Assembly (NCBI GenBank): GCA_030674155.1
Contig: JASPKP010004781.1
Span: forward strand, 2,501-15,000
DNA: 12,500 nucleotides
Reading direction: 5' to 3'
Source: Stramonita haemastoma
Lineage: Eukaryota; Mollusca; Gastropoda; Neogastropoda; Muricidae
In this document: in pieces, positions 5,380 to 12,500 of the stretch
How the letters are laid out: each line of letters starts with the position of its first letter
Position numbering within the stretch: position 1 is the first letter of the stretch
Notes under the pieces: generated by a model
What the model was told of the DNA's origin: nothing
The model's input: the letters and a program-made list of their open reading frames with translations, nothing else
Database searches by the model: none
Translations under genes and position numbers: made by a program

Positions 5380-8218
5380 GTGCATGCGCTTTCAAATTTT
5401 GTCATCCATTCTAACTGTGTGCATGCGCTTTCAAATTTTGTCATCCATTCTAACTGTGTGCATGCGCTTTCAAATTTTGTCATCCATTCTAACTGTGTGC
5501 ATGCGCTTTCAAATTTTGTCATCCATTCTAACTGTGTGCATGCGCTTTCAAATTTTGTCATCCATTCTAACTGTGTGCATGCGCTTTCAAATTTTGTCAT
5601 CCATTCTAACTGTGTGCATGCGCTTTCAAATTTTGTCATCCATTCTAACTGTGTGCATGCGCTTTCAAATTTTGTCATCCATTCTAACTGTGTGCATGCG
5701 CTTTCAAATTTTGTCATCCATTCTAACTGTGTGCATGCGCTTTCAAATTTTGTCATCCATTCTAACTGTGTGCATGCGCTTTCAAATTTTGTCATCCATT
5801 CTAACTGTGTGCATGCGCTTTCAAATTTTGTCATCCATTCTAACTGTGTGCATGCGCTTTCAAATTTTGTCATCCATTCTAACTGTGTGCATGCGCTTTC
5901 AAATTTTGTCATCCATTCTAACTGTGTGCATGCGCTTTCAAATTTTGTCATCCATTCTAACTGTGTGCATGCGCTTTCAAATTTTGTCATCCATTCTAAC
6001 TGTGTGCATGCGCTTTCAAATTTTGTCATCCATTCTAACTGTGTGCATGCGCTTTCAAATTTTGTCATCCATTCTAACTGTGTGCATGCGCTTTCAAATT
6101 TTGTCATCCATTCTAACTGTGTGCATGCGCTTTCAAATTTTGTCATCCATTCTAACTGTGTGCATGCGCTTTCAAATTTTGTCATCCATTCTAACTGTGT
6201 GCATGCGCTTTCAAATTTTGTCATCCATTCTAACTGTGTGCATGCGCTTTCAAATTTTGTCATCCATTCTAACTGTGTGCATGCGCTTTCAAATTTTGTC
6301 ATCCATTCTAACTGTGTGCATGCGCTTTCAAATTTTGTCATCCATTCTAACTGTGTGCATGCGCTTTCAAATTTTGTCATCCATTCTAACTGTGTGCATG
6401 CCTTTCAAATTTTGTCATCCATTCTAACTGTGTGCATGCGCTTTCAAATTTTGTCATCCATTCTAACTGGTGCATGCGCTTTCAAATTTTGTCATCCATT
6501 CTAACTGTGTGCATGCGCTTCAAATTTTGTCATCCATTCTAACTGTGTGCATGCGCTTCAATTTGTCATCCATTCTAACTGTGTGCATGCGCTTTCAAAT
6601 TTTGTCATCCATTCTAACTGTGGCATGCGCTTTCAAATTTTGTCATCCATTCTAACTGTGTGCATGCGCTTTCAATTTTGTCATCCATTCTAACTGTGTG
6701 CATGCGCTTTCAAATTTTGTCATCCATCTAACTGTGTGCATGCGCTTTCAATTTTGTCATCCATCTAACTGTGTGCATCGCTTTCAAATTTTTATCTTCT
6801 AACTGGTGCATGCGCTTTCAAATTTTGTCTCCATTCTACTGTGTGCATGCGCTTTCAAATTTGTCATCCATTCAACTGTGTGCATGCGCTTTCAAATTTT
6901 GTCATCCATTCTACTGTGTGCATGCGCTTTCAAATTTTGTCATCCATTCTAACTGTGTGCATGCGCTTCAAATTTGTCATCCATTCTAACTGGTGCATGC
7001 GCTTCAAATTTTGTCATCATTCAAGTGCATGCGCTTTCAAATTTTGTCATCATCTAACTGTTGCATGCCTTTCAAATTTTTATCCTTCTAACTGTGTGCA
7101 GCCTTAATTTTGTACCATCTAACGTGTCATGCCTTTCAAATTGTCATCCATTTATGTGTGCTGCTTTCAATTTGTCATCCATTCAACTGTTGATCGTTCA
7201 AATTTGTCATCTTCAACGTGTGCATGCCTTTCAATTTATCCATTCTACTGTGTGCATGCCTTTCAAATTTTGTATCCATCTAACTGTGTGCATGCGCTTT
7301 CAATTTGTCATCCTTCTACTGTGTCATGCGCTTTCAAATTTTGTCATCCATCTAACTGTGTGCATGCCTTCAAATTGTCATCTTAATGGTGCTGCGCTTT
7401 CAAATTGTATCCATTCTAGTTAGCCTTCAATTTTTCATCCATCTAACGGCATGCCTTTCAAATTTTGTCATCCATTAACTGTGTGCATCGCTTTCAAATT
7501 TTTATCCATTAACTGGTGATCGCTTTCAAATTGTCATCATCTAACGGTGCATGCGCTTTCAATTGTCATCCTCTAATGTGTGCATGCCTTTAATTTGTCA
7601 TCATTAACTGTGTGCATGCGCTTAATTTTGTCATCATTTAACTGTGTCGCGCTTTCAAATTTTGTCATCCATTCTAACTGTGTGCATGCGCTTTCAAATT
7701 TTGTCATCCATTCTAACTGTGTGCATGCGCTTTCAAATTTTGTCATCCATTCTAACTGTGTGCATGCGCTTTCAAATTTTGTCATCCATTCTAACTGTGT
7801 GCATGCGCTTTCAAATTTTGTCATCCATTCTAACTGTGTGCATGCGCTTTCAAATTTTGTCATCCATTCTAAACTGTGTGCATGCGCTTTCAAATTTTGT
7901 CATCCATTCTAACTGTGTGCATGCCTTTCAAATTTTGTCATCCATTCTAACTGTGTGCATGCGCTTTCAAATTTTGACATCATTCTAAACTGTGTGCATG
8001 CGCTTTCAAATTTATGTCATCCATTCTAATGGTGCATGCGCTTTCAAATTTTGTCACCATTCTAACTGTGTGCATGCGCTTTCAAATTTTGTCATCCATT
8101 CTAACTGTGTGCATGCGCTTTCAAATTTTGTCATCCATTCTAACTGTGTGCATGCGCTTTCAAATTTTGTCATCCATTCTAACTGTGTGCATGCGTTTTC
8201 AAATTTTGTCATCCATTC
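5380..8218. repeat. 39-bp tandem satellite/minisatellite array, about 77 units
   Basis: The monomer consists of GTGTGCATGCGC, then TTTCAAATTTTG, then TCATCCATTCTAACT (39 bases). Three zones are visible. From 5380 to 6391 there are 26 units; the first is 37 bases (lacking one GT) and the next 25 are exact 39-mers. From 6392 to 7679 there are about 37 units shortened by scattered deletions, averaging roughly 35 bases. From 7680 to 8218 there are about 14 units, mostly exact, with a few insertions and deletions. The last unit carries GCGTTTTC instead of GCGCTTTC. Because 39 is three times 13 and the monomer has open frames on both strands, the clean zone produces long artefactual open frames. 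Each unit contains a 12-base alternating purine-pyrimidine core. There are no spacers, so this is not a CRISPR array. Left and right flanks are parts of one SINE (5274-5379 and 8219-8300). Confidence 0.97.
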
Positions 8219-8300
8219 TTGCACTCATGAAATGAACTACTCTCCCGAACGGCAGAATGGGTTTTTGACGTGCAAGGCAAGATGTTCTGCGTGCAATTTG
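8219..8300 (-). mobile_element. SINE (family A) body segment, right flank of the 39-bp array
   Basis: After the last monomer the sequence continues as the SINE body. Aligned to 3502-3575, it shares the ACTC / ATGAACTACTCT region (compare ATGGCCTACTCT), GGGTTTTTGACGTGCA (compare AGGTTTTTAATATGTGCA) and the exact AAGATGTTCTGC, then GTGCAATTTG (compare ATGCATTTG). It stops at about 8300, where the head of a second, oppositely oriented SINE begins. This copy therefore lacks its own 5' head. Confidence 0.65.
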
Positions 8301-8672
8301 GTGGCAGGATAGTCCAGACATTTACCTGCCTAACAAAGAAACCATGAGGTTCTGGGTTCAATTCCCAGCCTTGCCCTTTCTTTTCTCAGTTTGACAGCAA
8401 AATGAAACTGAATATCAAGTCTTTCAGGGGAGACTCCAAACCAGTTTGACCCGTGTGTTGGAATTCGATTGTGCATGTCAAAAGAACTCAAAACTGTTGA
8501 ATATCACAAAGCGCAGAAAGGTATCTTCTAACTGTCCTGGCAAAATTGGCGAGTTCAAGTCCTAACTGTATCCCCAAAGCCGGAATGCAGCTACCTTAAT
8601 GGTGAGGAAAACAATCGGCTGTACACACAAAAATCTCGTCACTGGTGAATGTCAGAGCTCTAGCCATAATGA
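8300..8672 (+). mobile_element. tRNA-derived SINE (family A), plus strand
   Basis: The element starts GGTGGCAGGATAGTCCAGAC, with a good pol III B box GGTTCAATTCC (8355-8365), and matches the reverse complement of 3678-3745. The central block TCAAGTCTTTCAGGGGAGAC (8416-8435) and CCTGGCAAAATT (8537-8548) resemble a block widespread in mollusc SINEs as I remember it. The tail (about 8570-8665: ATCCCCAAAGCCGG, CTACCTTAATGGTGAGG, AAAATCTCGTCACTGGTGAA, AGAGCTCTAG) is the reverse complement of the 5274-5379 tail with divergence. No target-site duplication could be recognised. Confidence 0.68.
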
Positions 8673-9301
8673 TAGCAAATAGCATAAAATTGAAAACAAA
8701 GTTTTCTCCGTATGCTTAAAAATGACCCCAAAAAAAGCAGACTTCATTCAAACTCCTTCACATATAAATGATGACAAAATTTTGAAAGTCTTATCACTTT
8801 TGGTAGAAAGAGAGCAATAGCCTTGAAGCATAAAAACAACACAATACAAAAAAAAGAGAAAGAAATGCAGGAAAGTGCAGGTACTTTCACTTTACTGAAA
8901 AAAGTAGATTATAGTATGGTCACAGCATAGGGGTCTGTCTTAGGGACTGTGGTAGGCCTATTCAAAAAGCAGTGAACCCCCCACCCCCACCCACCCTCCC
9001 TCACTCAGCCAGGGCAAAACTAAACATCATGCCTCACTGCTCCCAGTAAAGATAAGAAGCATTCACGCCTCTCTCTTTCCAGATTTTTTTTTTTAATTTG
9101 GAAAGGTCCCCCTTATTTAAAGTCAAGTATAGGCCTAGTGTCTTATTTTGGGTTGCTTCAGAAAACCGTCTGCTCATTCATTTCAAAATCATTGTCAAAG
9201 TAGATAGTAATAGTTAAAGAAGGGTTCTCTTGGGGACTCATGAAATATACAACTGCCAGAAATCAACAAGAAAGATTGAAATAATTCATCTCAAGTGTGG
9301 T
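8673..9301. other. Intergenic, no gene recognised
   Basis: AT-rich sequence without a credible coding frame. It includes a 21-base stretch at 8768-8788 resembling an inverted piece of the 39-bp monomer and a C-rich patch at 8978-9000. Otherwise nothing is seen. Confidence 0.6.
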
Positions 9302-9314
9302 GTTCTATGCTGGT
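9302..9314. repeat. Target-site duplication, left copy
   Basis: GTTCTATGCTGGT is identical to 9616-9628 and immediately flanks the minus-strand SINE. The bases before the two copies differ (T and A), so the duplication is 13 bp. Confidence 0.92.
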
Positions 9315-9615
9315 TAAAAGTTAAAGTTAAAGTCTGTCCCGAGCCATAAGGCTCATCAGGCCGGTGCTTATCCCGGTTTCTGTGGCGTTAAGCGACTGAG
9401 AGTCATAGACTCCCCCCTGGATAGGACGCCAGTCTATCGCAGGGTTAACCCCCAACACAAGGTTGGTACCCCTTTTACACCTGGGTGGGGTGAGAAAATA
9501 GCCGTAAAGTGCCTTTTCCAAGGGCACAACGCCATAGCGGAATAGCTGGGATCGAACCCGCAACCTTTAGATTACGAGTACAACGCCCTAACCACTAGGC
9601 CACAGCGGGCGGCTA
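9315..9615 (-). mobile_element. tRNA-derived SINE (family B), complete, with target-site duplication
   Basis: Read on the minus strand, the 5' head is tRNA-like. The A box TGGCCTAGTGG (complement of 9592-9602) and the B box GGTTCGATCC (complement of 9549-9558) match the pol III consensus. The anticodon-loop position reads CTCGTAA, which would fit a tRNA-Thr(CGT)-like ancestor. The body contains GTGCCCTTGGAAAAGGCAC, a motif shared in style with conserved SINE central domains. The 3' end is a short repeat tail (GACTTTAACTTTAACTTTTA; complement of 9315-9334). The head is not a functional tRNA because the acceptor arms do not pair. The 301-bp length, internal promoter, 3' repeat tail and flanking 13-bp duplication are diagnostic of a SINE. 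The identical duplication suggests a fairly recent insertion. Confidence 0.93.
9549..9602 (-). promoter_or_regulatory. Internal RNA polymerase III promoter (A and B boxes) of SINE family B
   Basis: The A box lies at 9592-9602 and the B box at 9549-9558, both on the minus strand, with about 33 bases between them as in a tRNA gene. Both match the consensus, so the head may still be transcribable. Confidence 0.8.
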
Positions 9616-9628
9616 GTTCTATGCTGGT
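9616..9628. repeat. Target-site duplication, right copy
   Basis: GTTCTATGCTGGT is a perfect 13/13 match to 9302-9314, at the 5' (head) side of the minus-strand SINE. Confidence 0.92.
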
Positions 9629-9843
9629 GACTCTGCAAAAACAGTTGAATGACTATGCTCATGAGGCTGAGACTGAGCCACCAGAGGGCTGCACCACACC
9701 AGCAAGGCAGCACATGGACCTGTAGACCACTTCACAGCTCCAACACCTACTCTTACCAGTCAGCAAGACAAACAAAATAAATTTTTTAAAAACTTCTAGA
9801 CTAACAAACATCAACTGCCATCCTGTCATAGGAAAAAAAAGCC

Positions 9844-10415
9844 AGAAATACACAACCTGACATACAGCCCCAAACCAGGTGCCATTGTTGCCACAGAAAC
9901 TTGGCTAACTAGTCCCAGACATTAAAAAAAAAAAAAAACCCACAAAGACAGGAATGGCAATGGTGGTGGGGTGCTCACAGCTGTGGGGAAGGGGCTGTAA
10001 TGTTTTGAGATGACTGAACTCCAAGAGGACTGTGGGCTTTGAGGAAGAAAAACCCTCGGTAAATGCGATTAGAGACTAGATAAAAAAAAATTTTTTAAAT
10101 CAGCCGACAACTCTTCCGAAGTTCCCTGAGTAGAGCAGCAGCCATTACAAATGCATGCATAGGCCTAGTGGATCACAGGAGACCTAAATCTCCCTAGCTG
10201 GGGTTGGAAGGAAATGCAACTCAAACCAAATGATCCTTCTTGCGTGGAGCTCCATCAAGACTTTATTGATATGTACACTGAAAGACTGGCCTGGTACAGC
10301 CGATGGAAGAACCCACACGAGAGGAAAACGCGCTAGATCTCATCATCTCCATCTGTTCACACATCCCCTCATCGAAGTGCTGCCTGGACTTTCTGACCAT
10401 GACGCAGTTTTCTGA
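9844..10415 (+). pseudogene. LINE endonuclease domain (APE-type), frameshifted
   Basis: Readable pieces occur in order. EIHNLTYSPKPG plus AIVATETWLTSPRH (up to 9922) is the TETWLT active-site region. RNGNGGGVLTAVGKGL (9950-9997) is the GGGV strand. WITGDLNLPSWGW (from 10169) is the GDFN-type catalytic motif, continuing to DFIDMYTE at 10282. In another frame, LVQPMEEPTREENALDLIIS (from 10291) is the Q-PTR-N-LDL motif. In a third frame, IEVLPGLSDHDAVF (10371-10412, then TGA) is the SDH motif that closes the domain. In active elements these form the endonuclease that nicks target DNA. At least two frameshifts and several stops break it here. Confidence 0.85.
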
Positions 10416-10446
10416 AAAATAAATGTAGACTCCCCAAATAAAGAAC

Positions 10447-10752
10447 AGACTCCAGGACAAGTATGACAAGGCTGAGTGGAAAGAAATCATGACACCTATG
10501 GCCAACCTGCATAAGAAGATGAAAGCACAAAAGCCCACTGCCAGTACAGAGAAACTAAGGGCCTCTTCAGAGACCAACTATGCGCAACAACAAAGGGCCT
10601 TTCCCCCAACCAAACGGGCCAGAGTCAGGGAAAACAAGCCATGGGTCAGTCCAACACTTAGTCACCTCATCAAGAAGAGAGTCAGGACCTTCAAGAAAAT
10701 GCGCATACTGGGCACAGAGGAACTGAAGCAGCAGAACAAGCTGCTATGCTGA
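10447..10752 (+). pseudogene. LINE linker region between endonuclease and reverse transcriptase
   Basis: One open frame reads RLQDKYDKAEWKEIM, then NKPWVSPTLSHLIKKRVRTF, to TGA at 10750-10752. This is the Y-KADW then PW-----LIRKRD--F pattern that precedes the reverse transcriptase in Jockey/CR1 elements. The Met at 10489 is internal, not a true start. The frame is the longest intact piece of the element. Confidence 0.75.
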
Positions 10753-10842
10753 GAAGTTTAACAACAGCTTTAAAGAGGCCTACTAGAACTAAGCAAAATG
10801 TTTGAAGAAAGAGGCTTCCCACAGGACAGGAAAAGAAAGTGA

Positions 10843-11220
10843 TTCTGGACTTATATCAAACACCAGAAGTCATTAAATGTAGGAGGCGCTATCACACAAC
10901 CTACAACACCTCCAGGGTCTCAAAATGGTTCATGGGCCTTGCTCCAGGACATAAGACCTACTGCTCGTCTCGCCATGCTATACAAAATTCAACATGAAAT
11001 GGTATGCATGAACAGTATGAGACAAAAGCTAGAGACTCCTGTAACCGACAAAAAAGAGGAAATGCCACGTTTACCAACCAAGATGCCATATACAGTATCA
11101 GCAGCAACAGTCCTCCTTATTTCCAAGAACCATTCGAGACTGGAACAACCTGTCACAGAGCGTCGTGGAGAGAGGCCACAATTATCGACACCTTTGTGTC
11201 AAGGGCCTCCAGACTAGCTG
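10843..11220 (+). pseudogene. LINE reverse transcriptase entry motif fused to C-terminal region, core deleted
   Basis: FWTYIKHQKSLNVGG (10843-10887) is the motif that normally introduces the reverse transcriptase domain. It is followed at once by RRYHTTYNTSRVSK in the next frame and by ARLAMLYKIQHEMV, then SSLFPRTIRDWNNLS in a third frame. These are the typical C-terminal motifs located after the reverse transcriptase. The palm motifs, including the catalytic double Asp, are missing. The deletion junction lies at about 10875-10890. Confidence 0.78.
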
Positions 11221-11226
11221 AACAGG

Positions 11227-12065
11227 GTGGTGGTGGGGGGGGGGGGGGGTTATTGTGTTTGTTTTTCTTTTTCGTTTCCCCTTTCGCTTCCGACCTCATC
11301 GAAAAGTGACAGAATAATCAACTTGATGATTGCGGTTGTTCCCTGCAAGAAGATACAATATTACTTATGATGATTTTGCTTTCAAAGGGAGAAAAATTAC
11401 CCTGGAAATGTAGTTTGAGTTAACGAGGAGTGATGGTAAGGAAATTGGACTGAAATCTATATTAATTTTTGGACTAGGCTGTGGCCTTTGACTGCAAGTG
11501 AATAATCATGAGAATGACGTCCCTTGTGTAAATGGTTACCGTAAACAAACGGCGCGTGCGTGAAAGTAGTGCCTAACTTTCTATTTAGAAAAGTTACCAG
11601 TGCAGTGTTCCTATGTTAAATTTTATCAAATAATGCGTTGTTGTTGGACTTGCAAGTAATTGCAACAGTCTGTGATGACACGGCAGCATCGAGTCGCAAG
11701 TCTGCTTTGCATGTGACCTATTTCACTTCAATGTGCAACCGAAGCGGATTGCAGCCTTGGTTAACCACGAATGGCGGTCAGAGTGGGATTGAGCGAGAAA
11801 ACATCCTGTTTTGTCACTCTATCCACCAGAATTTCAGGGGTATGAATGAGAGAAACTTTCTTTTTTGTTGTTTGAAAGAAGGGAATGGAGTCTGAATATT
11901 TACAGTGTCAATTTGAGGACAGTTTTTGAAGTTTTCCAATGAAATGTGTGAGACTCAAGAGTCAAGTGGTATGACACAGACTAGCCTATTTTCTTTTATT
12001 TTCTTAAGTTTCTTTTTCGTTGTTTGGAAGAACACAATGAAGTATGGATATTGATAGTATAGGGG
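11227..12065. other. Intergenic, no gene recognised
   Basis: It starts with a G-rich run (11227-11250) and T-rich sequence. An 85-codon open frame at 11638-11895 has no recognisable motif and no supporting splice or start context. TTTCTTTTTTGTTGTTTG at about 11856-11873 and TTTCTTTTTCGTTGTTTGGA at about 12009-12028 are similar short pieces. Nothing else is seen. Confidence 0.55.
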
Positions 12066-12067
12066 GC

Positions 12068-12102
12068 GAGGATAGGTCTAGCTTAGTGGTCAGAGCACTC
12101 TC
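12068..12102 (+). repeat. tRNA-like A-box fragment, possible SINE head remnant
   Basis: TAGCTTAGTGG (12081-12091) exactly matches the pol III A box pattern TRGCNNAGTGG and continues TCAGAGCACTCT like a tRNA D-arm to anticodon-arm region. No B box follows at the expected distance. It may be a truncated SINE head or chance. Confidence 0.4.
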
Positions 12103-12135
12103 TTTCCTCCAGCCAATGTTAATTTAGATTTTAAA

Positions 12136-12253
12136 TTCTTTTATATGGAGGATAATGGGATAAGCACTCATGTGCTTTTTTTCATCCAGTCCCCTGTGTG
12201 TGCAGTTTTGTAAATATTGTCATCTGTTCCCACTGCACACAATGGCCTACTCT
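12136..12253 (-). repeat. Dispersed SINE-body fragment, copy 2
   Basis: The fragment has the same borders (TTCTTTTATAT to GGCCTACT) and orientation as 972-1093. It differs by scattered substitutions and short indels. It contains TTGTAAATATTGTCATCTG and the GGCCTACT end shared with SINE family A. Confidence 0.72.
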
Positions 12254-12500
12254 TATGTCACGGCTTGGTTTTTTGTTTTGTTTTCAAAAGCTTTTAAATT
12301 TAATTTAAATTAAAATTGGATGTAGTTCTGGCTCTGTCTTGCTTTCTTCAGCAGTTACAGGGCTGAGGTGGAAACTACGAACGAGGTGGACCTTTATAGC
12401 CTAGATAAAAATTTTACTTAGTAGTTCATTAAAAGAGAATATGTCTTTCCCACCTTATTTTTAAACACACACACATGTGCGGATGCATGCACGCAGTGAC
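12254..12500. other. Non-coding end of window
   Basis: It contains a perfect 16-base AT palindrome, TTTAATTTAAATTAAA (12299-12314), and a CA repeat running into ATGTGCGGATGCATGCACGC at the end. No gene is recognised. Confidence 0.6.

Larger units (their letters stand above)
9835..11220 (+). mobile_element. Dead, internally deleted non-LTR retrotransposon (LINE), Jockey/CR1-like
   Basis: Conserved ORF2 motifs appear in the correct order but in several frames: endonuclease (9844-10415), linker to the reverse transcriptase (10447-10752), FWTYIKHQKS (10843 on), then directly the C-terminal region (10880-11220). The reverse transcriptase core normally separates the last two by several hundred residues and is absent. 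Stops and frameshifts show that it is inactive. The order and motif style fit the Jockey/CR1 superfamily of apurinic-endonuclease LINEs, clade uncertain. The 5' boundary is uncertain and the 3' end is near a G-rich run at 11227-11250. No target-site duplication was recognised. Confidence 0.85.

Noticed and set aside
5373..6504. Long open frames on both strands (335-374 codons) encoding 13-residue repeats
   Set aside because: They follow purely from a 39-base monomer, divisible by 3 and lacking stops in those frames. All frames and both strands give repeat peptides, and there is no splice, start or composition evidence for a gene.
6392..7679. Genuinely diverged, ancient satellite subfamily
   Set aside because: The changes are almost only deletions, with nearly no substitutions, and clean units border the block on both sides. 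Sequencing or assembly error explains this better.
5380..8218. CRISPR-like or spacer-containing array
   Set aside because: The units abut directly with no unique spacers, and the context is eukaryotic.
9549..9602. Functional tRNA gene on the minus strand
   Set aside because: The boxes and anticodon-like loop are present, but the acceptor and T arms do not pair properly. The unit is embedded in a 301-bp element with target-site duplication, so it is a SINE head.
11638..11895. 85-codon plus-strand open frame
   Set aside because: There is no recognisable motif, repeat family or splice signal. The length is within chance expectation for this amount of sequence.

Overview
The window is eukaryotic nuclear DNA from a repeat-rich animal genome, most likely a mollusc and probably a marine gastropod. 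The evidence is GT-AG introns with phase-matched exons, dense GT/GACA/GAT microsatellites, tRNA-derived SINEs carrying a block familiar from mollusc genomes, and a decayed Jockey/CR1-type LINE. The taxon is an inference from repeat style, not from a marker gene. There are no bacterial genes, CRISPR arrays, rRNA genes or functional tRNA genes.

Layout. (1) 1-2041 holds the 3' end of a protein-coding gene on the + strand. It consists of a partial exon (1-50), an internal exon (631-757) and a terminal exon (1633-2041) ending in TGA. The two GT-AG introns keep one reading frame and give 194 C-terminal residues. The protein has a short charged helical stretch followed by a disordered Ala/Pro/Ser/Arg-rich tail. 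I do not recognise the family. The introns carry microsatellites and a SINE-body fragment. (2) 2042-5270 is a long non-coding stretch, part of which may be 3' UTR. It is AT/GT-rich with many GT, GT-GA and CT microsatellites, a short 39-bp-period minisatellite, a diverged local duplication, a minus-strand tRNA-derived SINE (about 3340-3745) and one plausible polyadenylation signal near 4577.

(3) 5274-8300 is a minus-strand SINE copy whose body has been blown up into a 39-bp tandem array (5380-8218, about 77 units). The first 26 units are essentially identical. About 37 central units (6392-7679) differ almost only by deletions, which looks like unpolished long-read sequence. The last 14 or so are nearly clean again. 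A second SINE of the same family lies on the + strand immediately after (about 8300-8672). (4) 9302-9628 is a textbook tRNA-derived SINE on the minus strand, with A and B boxes and a perfect 13-bp target-site duplication. (5) About 9835-11220 is a dead non-LTR retrotransposon on the + strand. Endonuclease, linker and C-terminal motifs are readable across several frames, while the whole reverse transcriptase core is missing. (6) 11251-12500 is unassigned except for a second copy of the SINE-body fragment (12136-12253) and a weak tRNA-like A box.

No multi-gene system is visible. The most interesting signals are the satellite that arose inside a SINE, the deletion-only block within it, the internally deleted LINE, and a nested symmetric tetranucleotide array in intron 1. 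Long open frames through the 39-bp array arise only because 39 is divisible by 3 and the monomer lacks stops in those frames.
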